From the NCBI GenBank assembly GCA_017416845.1, contig JAFQBA010000075.1:1-54255 (forward strand): 54,255 nt of DNA, written 5' to 3'. Position numbers and translations under genes: made by a program. Under the pieces are notes generated by a model. It saw only the letters and a list, made by a program, of their open reading frames with translations. It was not told the origin of the DNA and ran no database searches. Source of the DNA: Clostridia bacterium. GTDB lineage: Bacteria; Bacillota; Clostridia; UMGS1810. Of this stretch, positions 18,983 to 26,177 are shown piece by piece (position 1 is the first letter of the stretch; every line of letters starts with the position of its first letter).

Positions 18983-19825
18983 TTATAAATTGGTCTTTAA
19001 CCATTCTCCCGGAACATCTTTTGCCTTCAGAATCGCTTCACGAATTGCAATAACTGCGAGGGTATCGTCAAAGCTTACTTTTGATTCGCCTGTTTTAAAA
19101 AATCTGACAAGATCTTTTACAAACATAGGGAAAAAGTCGGTGCAATCGGTAATATAGGAGGCAGGTTTGTCGTCAGAATATTTGATTGAAATATTAAAAG
19201 GACAACTCCAGTCAAAATGAGCCGCTGTTGCAAATCTGCCGTCTGCAAACTTAACGACATATGCGGGACTGTCTTCGGTACCGATAAACATAACTGCTTC
19301 GGGATTGGTTCCCATGTATTTGACCATGGGTTCAATCTGATGTATTGAATACATTTCGAGGGGACCGGGACCTCTTGAAGAATACGTAGCAATGTTTTCA
19401 CTATTCACACCTTCGTGTTCCTTTGCATAACGAAGTGCGCTTGTTGTAAACATTGGAGTATTATGGATTTTAGCTTTTTCAATCATTCGCTTTGCAGCTT
19501 CAACAGTCGGAGCAAAGGTCTTGTCAACATATGTAAACTTACCGCTTCTGAGTGCCTTGTCGCAAAGAACCTCGTGTTCTTCGGGATAGTTGGGAGCAAG
19601 AACAATAAGAACATCGCTCTTTTCGATAACCTCTTCTTCGGTTTCGCAGTAGATCGCATTCTGATTTTCAGCCCATTTCCTGCCGTCAATACCGCCTTCA
19701 TTTGGAGAAGGCATTGATTCCCAGCAATAAATCGCTTCAATTTCGTCTGTCTCTTCCCTGAGCCATGTGGGAAGATTATTTGCATGCCATTCATCAAGAT
19801 ATTTATCTATAAAACCTATTTTCAT
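18983..19825 (-). CDS. Gfo/Idh/MocA-like oxidoreductase, short and divergent
   Basis: A 280-aa cytoplasmic protein resembling NAD(P)-dependent sugar dehydrogenases of the Gfo/Idh/MocA family. The N-terminal Rossmann-like half includes DVLIVLAPNYPEEHEVLCDK and VDKTF, whose Lys matches the family's catalytic EKP/DKP Lys. The C-terminal half (about 125-280) has an alpha/beta domain with IHQIEPMVKYMG. The usual GxGxxG dinucleotide motif is absent at the N terminus (KIGFIDKYLDEWHANN), and the protein is about 60 residues shorter than typical members. It may bind cofactor differently or act as a non-redox lyase or isomerase. RBS AAAGGAT precedes ATG. It follows the AraC gene by 19 bases, at the end of a four-gene run. 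Confidence 0.75.
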   Translation of the reverse strand: MKIGFIDKYLDEWHANNLPTWLREETDEIEAIYCWESMPSPNEGGIDGRKWAENQNAIYCETEEEVIEKSDVLIVLAPNYPEEHEVLCDKALRSGKFTYVDKTFAPTVEAAKRMIEKAKIHNTPMFTTSALRYAKEHEGVNSENIATYSSRGPGPLEMYSIHQIEPMVKYMGTNPEAVMFIGTEDSPAYVVKFADGRFATAAHFDWSCPFNISIKYSDDKPASYITDCTDFFPMFVKDLVRFFKTGESKVSFDDTLAVIAIREAILKAKDVPGEWLKTNL

Positions 19826-19844
19826 AATTATTTATCCTTTCGTA

Positions 19845-20744
19845 TTAATTATACTGTAGTGCGGTTGATTTTAAAGCTTTTTGTCTGAACTCTGACGGAG
19901 AACAACCCATGTTAGAACGAAACATACGCGAAAAAGACTGTGACGATGAGTAGCCCAGCCTTTCAGCAACTTCGGTTATTGTGCAACCGGTATTAACCAG
20001 AATATCTGCCGCAAGCTTCATTTTTTCTGACATAATATATTTTTTTATGCTCATTCCTGTTTTAGATTTAAACAAATGAGAAACATAATTTTCGGTATAA
20101 CCGAATTTTTCTGCAATTGTTTTTATATTTGAGATATTAATAACATTAGTATCAATATAATGCAAAATAGTATATGCATTACCGCCAACAACAGGATCAG
20201 CTTTTTTTGATAAAAAAACATATTCATTACCGTCTTCAAACAAACGTTTAACATATGTCAGCAAACAATTTAAGATTGATGAAATAACCATCAAATGATT
20301 TTCAGGTTCTTCATACCACTCTTTGATTAACATGCGGAAAAAGGTTGAAATCTCTCCTTTATCAGCAACGACATTTTTGGGGCATCTGTCATAAAAACTT
20401 TTGAGATTTTGTATTACATCATCAGAGTCTTCAAAATCGAAACCGAGATAGGCAAAACGAATGCCGTCGGAAGAGTCGGTTTTAATTTCGTGAATATCCC
20501 CTTTTGAAACAAGATGAATGTCTCCCTGGCTGATTTTATGTTTATTACCATTTACAGAAAATGTTCCTCTGCCCGACAAAACACATGTTATTTCATTACA
20601 AATCTGAACATGACTGTGGATTACGCCTTGTTTTTCAAGCTTTGTTTCACCAACCTGATAAACAACATACCCACCGATTTTAAACGGTTGATTAAAGAAA
20701 TATTTCATGAATTCAAAGTTTTTATTATTCTTCCTATTATCCAT
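19845..20744 (-). CDS. AraC-family transcriptional regulator with cupin sensor
   Basis: A 299-aa regulator. The N-terminal cupin-like ligand domain (about 15-150) contains EITCVLSGRGTFSVNG and GDIHLVSKGDIHEI. The C-terminal pair of helix-turn-helix motifs (about 195-292) includes IKTIAEKFGYTENYVSHLFK and ITEVAERLGYSSSQSFSRMF, ending with the family's GCSPSEFR signature. It lies between a TIM-barrel isomerase gene (98 bases upstream) and the short oxidoreductase (19 bases downstream), so it probably senses a sugar and controls this cluster. The upstream gap holds a perfect TATAAT at 20774-20779 with a poor -35, so a separate promoter is possible. A GGGGG run serves as a weak RBS. Confidence 0.87.
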   Translation of the reverse strand: MDNRKNNKNFEFMKYFFNQPFKIGGYVVYQVGETKLEKQGVIHSHVQICNEITCVLSGRGTFSVNGNKHKISQGDIHLVSKGDIHEIKTDSSDGIRFAYLGFDFEDSDDVIQNLKSFYDRCPKNVVADKGEISTFFRMLIKEWYEEPENHLMVISSILNCLLTYVKRLFEDGNEYVFLSKKADPVVGGNAYTILHYIDTNVINISNIKTIAEKFGYTENYVSHLFKSKTGMSIKKYIMSEKMKLAADILVNTGCTITEVAERLGYSSSQSFSRMFRSNMGCSPSEFRQKALKSTALQYN

Positions 20745-20842
20745 GAAATCAACCCCCTATCCGATATAATTAAATTATACAAAATAGATTCAGTGCCGTC
20801 CATAACAATTTATGTCATATTATGTAACATTTTCTGTTATTT

Positions 20843-21673
20843 TCAATATATCTCTTTAAGCATTGTTTCAAAATAATCTTTTGCTTTCAGGATATCCTCC
20901 GCTTGCTTTTCTCCGGTAATTTCACGTTCTATTGTTATATAGCGGTCATATCCAAGCTCTTTGAGCTTTTTAAACACGGCATAAAAATCAACCATGCCTT
21001 CACCAACAGCTTTCTCTTCGCCCAAAACTCTTGGATTGGTTGGAGGGCATCCGTCTTTCCCGTGAACATTACGAACATATTTTCCGACAGTAAATAGAGC
21101 ATCCACGGGATTGGCGTAACCATACATAAGCATATTTGCCGGATCAAGGTTGATATAAAGGTTGTCCTTGGCAACATCGGTTATAAGTCGAAGCAGTGCT
21201 ACCGCAGCTTCTCCTCCGGTTTCAAGGAGAACATTAACGCCAATTTTTTCACAATGAGAGCAAATGTGATGAATTGCAGAAACCAATGAAGCATATTCAG
21301 GTGCAAATGGATTGTTCGGAACAAAACCTGCATGAATAACAATATCGGTTATTCCTGCTTTAGCAGCAAAGGTAGCCGCATTTTTAACATATTCTATCCT
21401 TTGAAAACGAAAAGCCTCAATGTTTAAGCCGGATGTTGTAAATCCATAATAATTATCCCAGACAGTGTGATTGTCATAAAAGCCACAGAATTGTGCTGAA
21501 ATATCAATGCCGTTATCACATGCTGCTTTTTTTATTATTTCAGCTTCCTCATCCTTATAAACTTCAGGTTTAAAAACAAGCTGACAAGAGTCAAAACCAT
21601 ATTTTTTTAATTCCGCAAACTTTTCGTTTGCCAAGGTTATATCTGTTATTCTGAGAAGTGTACCAAGTTTCAT
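20843..21673 (-). CDS. Sugar phosphate isomerase/epimerase-like TIM barrel
   Basis: A 276-aa xylose-isomerase-like TIM-barrel protein. The expected metal-binding residues are visible in order: Glu in NVLLETGGEA, Asp in INLDPANM, His in VRNVHGKDG, and Glu in YITIEREITGE. Such enzymes isomerise or epimerise keto or inositol-type sugars, and some cleave oxidised sugars alongside Gfo/Idh/MocA partners. It follows the oxidoreductase gene by 12 bases with RBS AAAGGAGA, so the two are co-transcribed and probably act on the same substrate, first oxidised and then isomerised. The precise reaction cannot be assigned. Confidence 0.83.
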   Translation of the reverse strand: MKLGTLLRITDITLANEKFAELKKYGFDSCQLVFKPEVYKDEEAEIIKKAACDNGIDISAQFCGFYDNHTVWDNYYGFTTSGLNIEAFRFQRIEYVKNAATFAAKAGITDIVIHAGFVPNNPFAPEYASLVSAIHHICSHCEKIGVNVLLETGGEAAVALLRLITDVAKDNLYINLDPANMLMYGYANPVDALFTVGKYVRNVHGKDGCPPTNPRVLGEEKAVGEGMVDFYAVFKKLKELGYDRYITIEREITGEKQAEDILKAKDYFETMLKEIY

Positions 21674-21685
21674 TTTTACTCTCCT

Positions 21686-22738
21686 TTATATATCACATTC
21701 TATAATTTTATGTATTCTGCCCGATTCAAAAGCTGTGTCAATAACTTTCATAGATCTTTTAATTTGAGGAATGGATACCGTGGGCTCAGCTCTGCCTTCG
21801 AGAACATCGTAAAAGTTTTTGTAGAAAAATCCTTTATCCACTTCTGCCTTAGGCAAAGGAAGTTCTTCCATGGTGTCTTCAGCTCTTGGAGCAAGAGTAA
21901 TCGACGGACCGACAAGTGTTGAGGGGATTTCATCTTCAAACTTGATGTCGTTGTCAATCAGATGATTGATTCTGCCCTCTAAATTCCAATAATCAATCTG
22001 AGCACTGCCCTCTCTGCCGCACATATACCAAATGGGAAGCATTATGAAGTTACATGTACCGATTTCAACAAGAGCAGAAACACCGGAATCAAACCACATG
22101 GTAAGACGAATGTTATCATCTACTTCGTTTGTGCTTATGTACTGAAATTCTGCAAAGATTGAAGTAACTTTTCCGGGGACCATGCAAAGCATCTGATCAA
22201 TCAGATGAACACCCCAATCATAGAGCATTCCGCCACCGTGGACTTTGCGTCTTCTCCATGTGTCGGCAATTCCTCTTGATCCCTGAACTCTTGATTCGAT
22301 TCTGAAAACATCGCCTATCATCTTTTCGTCAAAGATTTTTTTCATGATGCGATAATCTTCGTCCATTCGTCTGTTTTGATGAACCGTAAAAATGACATTG
22401 TTTTTCTTGGAGCATTCAATCATCTCGTCAAGTTCTTCGCTGTTTATGGCAACAGGTTTTTCGCATATAACTGACTTTCCTGCATTCATTGCAGCACAGC
22501 AAAGCTCGAGATGTTTGTCATTGGGGACTGCAACAAGCACCGCATCAATGCGAGAATCCGCCAAAAAATCATCAAGATTGTCAAAAGTTTCAAGACCATT
22601 GTTCTTTGCTTTTTCAAGACGAGCAGCGGAGATGTCATATGCAGACAAAAAATTAATTCCGCATGGTTTTTCTATTCGTGTATGATGATATGATCCCATA
22701 CCGCCGTAGCCAATAATACCAATGTTATGTGTTTTCAT
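21686..22738 (-). CDS. Gfo/Idh/MocA-family oxidoreductase
   Basis: A 350-aa NAD(P)-dependent sugar dehydrogenase-like protein. The Rossmann motif IGIIGYGGMGSYH is at residues 5-17, the catalytic-lysine motif CEKPVA near residue 90, and a C-terminal substrate domain follows (WRRRKVHGGGMLYDWGVHLID, with the His of the family's catalytic region). The start at 22738 is preferred because GGATGG lies six bases before it; an in-frame ATG at 22750 would add MDTY and overlaps that RBS. It is the first gene after a strong promoter that sits inside a large inverted repeat, facing a divergent AraC gene. It is probably induced by the sugar whose oxidation it starts. Confidence 0.88.
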   Translation of the reverse strand: MKTHNIGIIGYGGMGSYHHTRIEKPCGINFLSAYDISAARLEKAKNNGLETFDNLDDFLADSRIDAVLVAVPNDKHLELCCAAMNAGKSVICEKPVAINSEELDEMIECSKKNNVIFTVHQNRRMDEDYRIMKKIFDEKMIGDVFRIESRVQGSRGIADTWRRRKVHGGGMLYDWGVHLIDQMLCMVPGKVTSIFAEFQYISTNEVDDNIRLTMWFDSGVSALVEIGTCNFIMLPIWYMCGREGSAQIDYWNLEGRINHLIDNDIKFEDEIPSTLVGPSITLAPRAEDTMEELPLPKAEVDKGFFYKNFYDVLEGRAEPTVSIPQIKRSMKVIDTAFESGRIHKIIECDI

Positions 22739-22779
22739 ATATGTATCCATCCAATCGTAATATTATGATTCAATTTTAT

Positions 22780-22808
22780 ACTATAATCATTTTTTATACA
22801 ATTGACAA
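22780..22808 (-). promoter_or_regulatory. Promoter of the oxidoreductase/isomerase operon
   Basis: TTGTCA (22803-22808), a 17-base spacer and TATAGT (22780-22785) on the minus strand. The -35 lies inside an inverted repeat with arms TATACAAT (22795-22802) and ATTGTATA (22820-22827). Confidence 0.65.
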
Positions 22809-22834
22809 AACAGTATTTTATTGTATAAAACAAT
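22795..22834. promoter_or_regulatory. Candidate AraC operator (inverted repeat)
   Basis: Arms TATACAAT and ATTGTATA, perfect over 8 bp and separated by 17 bases, bracket the -35 of the minus-strand promoter. A nested ATTGT-ataaa-ACAAT occupies 22820-22834. The position between divergent oxidoreductase and AraC genes fits a regulator site, but the region is very AT-rich, so chance matches are possible. Confidence 0.4.
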
Positions 22835-22924
22835 CATTTATATTAATTCCTCTTTTTTTATAAAAAATCCAGCAATTAAATATAATAAATGGTTCTTTTG
22901 ACCTAAAAAAAAATAATTTTTGTA

Positions 22925-22953
22925 TTGTATATTTTAAATATGTATGTTATACT
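22925..22953 (+). promoter_or_regulatory. Promoter of the divergent AraC gene
   Basis: TTGTAT (22925-22930), a 17-base spacer and TATACT (22948-22953), about 50 bases upstream of the chosen TTG start. Confidence 0.55.
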
Positions 22954-23002
22954 CAAAACAATAGTCAGGTTTTATTGTAAAAAACATTCAGAGGTGATTT
23001 GT

Positions 23003-23815
23003 TTGAATATTTCATACAATGATTTATGCTCCACAGATTGTTTATTGTACGACATCTCTTCATATCATCATATGTGGGACGGTCCAACAGAATATAACTA
23101 CGAAACAAACGGAAGAGTGAATAATCTTTTGTACTATCAGCTTGACAATGAAATAACCTATTATGTAAAAGGGAAAATCCGCTATCAGTTAAATAAACAT
23201 GATATAATTTTTATCCCACACGGATTCAAGTATTCTTCATTTGTTTCAGCAAAAGAGGATAATCCGGCTTCCGGAATAGGTATAACTTTTAACCTGGAAA
23301 CAATAAACAGAGAACGAATTGACTTTTTTGATTCTATTAGTATTATTACAAAAGATAAAGACGGTCAGTTATATCAAAAATTCAAAAAAATACTATATTC
23401 TGTTCTTCATCCCTCAACAAACGCCCTCAAACTAAAGGGACAGTTATATACCCTTTTGGACGATTTGTTTTCTGACAAAGGCAAAAAAGATAACAACAAA
23501 AAAATCAGAGATGACATTTCAAATGCCATAAGCATTATAGAAAACTACCCGCAAAAAAGTTACACAAACAAACAACTTGCAGAAGCATGTTTCATGAGCG
23601 AGTCGTCATTTCTCAGAAAATTCAAACAGTATTCCGACGGAATAACACCACTTCAATATCGCAACAACATTAGGCTTATGCGTGCGGAAGATTTGATATA
23701 TACAACAAAAACCATAGATGAAATTGCAGAACTGCTGGGTTTTTATGATGGAGCCCATTTGTGTCGCATATACAAAAGCACTACCGGTCACACGCTAAAA
23801 CGAAAAAACAAATAA
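23003..23815 (+). CDS. AraC-family transcriptional regulator
   Basis: A 270-aa regulator. The N-terminal cupin-like domain (about 15-120) contains NEITYYVKGKIRYQL and HDIIFIPHGFKYSSF. The C-terminal double helix-turn-helix (about 170-266) contains NKQLAEACFMSESSFLRKFK and IDEIAELLGFYDGAHLCRIY. The TTG at 23003 is taken as start because AGAGGTGA lies five bases upstream; the longer in-frame ATG at 22925 falls on the promoter's -35 and would add a non-homologous Ile/Val-rich leader. It is divergent from the Gfo/Idh/MocA operon and probably regulates it. Its stop codon is the first base group of the hairpin that begins a MITE-like element, so the element may supply its terminator. Confidence 0.85.
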   Translation: MNISYNDLCSTDCLLYDISSYHHMWDGPTEYNYETNGRVNNLLYYQLDNEITYYVKGKIRYQLNKHDIIFIPHGFKYSSFVSAKEDNPASGIGITFNLETINRERIDFFDSISIITKDKDGQLYQKFKKILYSVLHPSTNALKLKGQLYTLLDDLFSDKGKKDNNKKIRDDISNAISIIENYPQKSYTNKQLAEACFMSESSFLRKFKQYSDGITPLQYRNNIRLMRAEDLIYTTKTIDEIAELLGFYDGAHLCRIYKSTTGHTLKRKNK

Positions 23816-24121
23816 CGGACTGTAAAAGTCCGTTATTTCAGACTGTCGAAAAAGAACGCACCGCAAAGTGAATATAAAAAACAATGCTCATTAGTAAGAA
23901 ATATTACATCATTACTAATGAGCTTTTTTCATTTCTGTAGCTTTTGTCATAAATGCCAAAAGCTGCTATTTTACACACTTTGCTTGCTTCGTCATCGCTC
24001 ATTGCCGTACCTTTGTACTGCCTGCTTCGCGCTTCCTCGCCTGCGTCCATTTTCGTTCGTCTTATCAGCGTGTCGACTTTATCGACACGCTGAAATAACG
24101 GACTGTAAAAGTCCGTTATTT
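23810..24121. mobile_element. MITE-like element with about 45-bp terminal inverted repeats
   Basis: A 312-base non-coding element. Both ends begin, reading inward, with AAATAACGGACT, a 5-base loop, AGTCCGTTATTTCAG, then TGTCGA and AAAG, about 38 of 45 positions matching. Each end is therefore itself a hairpin (23810-23838 and 24093-24121). Inside are a terminator-like hairpin (23886-23923 plus six T) and a second stem CAGCGTGTCGA/TCGACACGCTG (24066-24092). No transposase is encoded. It separates the convergent AraC and nagB-like genes and could terminate both. Short length, inverted termini and lack of coding capacity suggest a non-autonomous element, but no target-site duplication was established. 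Confidence 0.6.
23886..23929 (+). terminator. Rho-independent terminator inside the MITE-like element
   Basis: A 12-bp perfect stem GCTCATTAGTAA / TTACTAATGAGC with a 14-base loop, followed directly by TTTTTT (23924-23929). Reads in the direction of the AraC gene. Confidence 0.7.
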
Positions 24122-24131
24122 GTTTAAAGTA

Positions 24132-24953
24132 TTAAAAAACCATCTTTTCATAAAGGTCTTTTGTTACAACCATTTCAGCATCGGGATGATGCTGGAGGAA
24201 GGATGCCGGAGCGGTTTTATTAGCATCTTCAAGACCAATTTTTCTCATTATGCCCCACTGCCAGTTGCAATAGAGATATACTTTGAATTTCTTTGCGGAA
24301 AGAAGCTGTTTCATGCCGAGTGTAATGCATCTTTTGGGGAATACATCAAGCGCACCGCATATTTTGTTTGCACCGTTGTTGGTGATTGTTTCACGGGCAA
24401 TGTTCATGCAACGTGTTGAAATATTTTCAAAATCCGAGTCGGAAATAGGGTCATCGGCTTCGGGGGGTTCGTTGAAAGCGATGTGACCGTTTATACCAAC
24501 ACCTGTAAGACAAAGGTCTGCACCCATCTCTTCAATAAGCTTGTCTGCTTCCGATTCTTTCCCGGGAATCGGGAAAAGTCTCTGGCTTTCGGGCATAACA
24601 AGCTCGGGGTCAATCTGAGAATAGCATAGATTATCCATTGTTGTGCGGAAGCTGAGAATTGATTCTTTGCTGATGAGCTGATCATTTTCGTCAAGATATT
24701 CATCCATGTTGATGAACCATACATTTTTGAGGCTGATTCTCTCCTCATTAACCTTTTTAGCGAATATGGGATACTGCTTAATGGGTCCAACGGGACAGAT
24801 TATGAGAGTTTTCTCACCATTTTTTGCCTTGATGGTATCTACCATAATCTGAGCTATTTCTTCGTACATATCATCTTCAAATTCCATAACACGAAGAGGT
24901 ATCTTACAATTGTTTTTAAATTCTTCGGGTGAACATGTGTATGTTTTGTTCAT
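24132..24953 (-). CDS. NagB-like glucosamine-6-phosphate deaminase homologue, divergent
   Basis: A 273-aa member of the NagB/RpiA/SIS-like sugar isomerase fold. Family landmarks are FINMDEYLD (Asp72 of E. coli NagB is kept) and GVGINGHIAFNEPPE (His143 and Glu148 kept). The residue matching catalytic Asp141 is Asn here (GVGNDGH becomes GVGINGH), and the phosphate loop PTGGTP is replaced by CPVGPIKQY. A changed substrate or reaction is therefore likely, for example a different or unphosphorylated amino sugar. The start at 24953 puts AAGGAG seven bases upstream; the earlier ATG at 24959 almost touches the RBS. It lies 23 bases after the nagA-like gene, last in a three-gene operon. Confidence 0.8.
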   Translation of the reverse strand: MNKTYTCSPEEFKNNCKIPLRVMEFEDDMYEEIAQIMVDTIKAKNGEKTLIICPVGPIKQYPIFAKKVNEERISLKNVWFINMDEYLDENDQLISKESILSFRTTMDNLCYSQIDPELVMPESQRLFPIPGKESEADKLIEEMGADLCLTGVGINGHIAFNEPPEADDPISDSDFENISTRCMNIARETITNNGANKICGALDVFPKRCITLGMKQLLSAKKFKVYLYCNWQWGIMRKIGLEDANKTAPASFLQHHPDAEMVVTKDLYEKMVF

Positions 24954-24976
24954 TTTCATTCTCCTTTATATAAAAA

Positions 24977-26146
24977 TTATTTTTTATAAACCACTTTACC
25001 ATCTTTAATTGTTGCAACAACATTAAGTTCTTTGTCCATTATGCAAAAATCTGCCTTGTTGCCCTGTCTTATGGAACCAATTTCATTATCCATTCCAATA
25101 ATCTTTGCAGGACTGTATGAAGCAGCGCAAACAGCGTCTTCAAGAGGAATACGACCGTCATTAACAAGATTTTTAATCATTTGACTGACAGGTTGTACAC
25201 TACCGGCAAACGTACCGTCCAAAAGTCTTGCAAGACCATTTGTTATTTTGAAATAATGAGGTACACCATCATCGCTTCCGAGAGTGTATATATTATCGCC
25301 TGCTTCCAGTCCTGCCGCTCTGAGGCAATCGGAAACTACGCACATTCCGAGCGGTCCCTTGCTTTGATATGCAAGTCTTTGCAGTGCGGGAATAATGTGA
25401 TGATTATCGGCAATTAGCTCAATTGTAACCCTTGGGTCAATGAGAGCGGTCTCCATCATACCAACACTTCTGACACCGTCTGCAATGTTTGCTGTGGACA
25501 TTGCGCAGTACCAGTGGGTACAGTGTCTGAGACCCGCATCAATAGCAGGCTTGATGGTATCTTCTCTGCCGTCATCGTGACCGCAGGAAACCATTATGCC
25601 GCAATCGGTAAGTTCTTTAACCATGTCAATTGCACCGTCAAGCTCCGTTGCTATTGTAACATCTTTTATAATGTCTTTGTTTTTAAGTATAAAATCGTAA
25701 CCGTCTCTTTCGGGAACAAGCAAAAATGCTTCGGGCTGAGCACCTTTTTTCTTGTAGGAGATGTAAGGACCCTCAAGATGTGCTCCGACAACTCTTGTGG
25801 GTGTGTCGGTCCTTTTCATGTATTTGCGTGTCATTTCAAGCATAAGCTCAATTTCTTCAACGGGAGCCGTCATTGACGTTGCAAGAACGGATGTTATTCC
25901 GTTCTGCGACTGGAAGCTGAGAGCCTTATCGAAGGATTCTTCGGTTGCATCCATATAGTCACCGCCAAATCCGCCGTGGGTATGAATATCCACAAGACCG
26001 GGCAGAACATAAAGCCCGGTTGCATCAAACACATCTTTATCAGATGAGTTGCCTCCGACAGATGTTATACGATCGCCGTCGCATATAACATTTGTGTCAC
26101 GCTTTTTTTCAAAGGGGGTTATTACTGTACCGCCTTTTATAATCAT
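24977..26146 (-). CDS. NagA-like N-acetylglucosamine-6-phosphate deacetylase homologue
   Basis: A 389-aa amidohydrolase. Motifs: DIHTHGGFGGD (about 53-63), AHLEGPYIS (metal-ligand Glu), SCGHDDG and HCTHWYCAM (the two metal His) and VSDCLRAAGL (catalytic Asp). The length is normal for NagA. The usual HLFNAM/HLYNAM is replaced by HWYCAM and IADGxH by IADNHH, changes in the substrate pocket, so a variant acyl-amino sugar is possible. RBS AAGGTGAT precedes ATG. It lies 31 bases after the fucose-isomerase-like gene and 23 before the nagB-like gene. Deacetylation followed by deamination/isomerisation is the expected order. Confidence 0.85.
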   Translation of the reverse strand: MIIKGGTVITPFEKKRDTNVICDGDRITSVGGNSSDKDVFDATGLYVLPGLVDIHTHGGFGGDYMDATEESFDKALSFQSQNGITSVLATSMTAPVEEIELMLEMTRKYMKRTDTPTRVVGAHLEGPYISYKKKGAQPEAFLLVPERDGYDFILKNKDIIKDVTIATELDGAIDMVKELTDCGIMVSCGHDDGREDTIKPAIDAGLRHCTHWYCAMSTANIADGVRSVGMMETALIDPRVTIELIADNHHIIPALQRLAYQSKGPLGMCVVSDCLRAAGLEAGDNIYTLGSDDGVPHYFKITNGLARLLDGTFAGSVQPVSQMIKNLVNDGRIPLEDAVCAASYSPAKIIGMDNEIGSIRQGNKADFCIMDKELNVVATIKDGKVVYKK

Positions 26147-26177
26147 TGTAAATCACCTTCTTTATCACGTTGTATAA

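Noticed and set aside
23918..24127. 69-aa open frame on the plus strand inside the MITE-like element
   Set aside because: No RBS, overlaps the hairpins and terminal repeat, and its product is Cys/Ser/Leu-rich without any recognisable pattern.
24977..26146. Calling this gene dihydroorotase or another amidohydrolase
   Set aside because: The HLEGP motif, the order of the two metal His and the Asp, the length and the nagB-like neighbour fit the NagA branch better.
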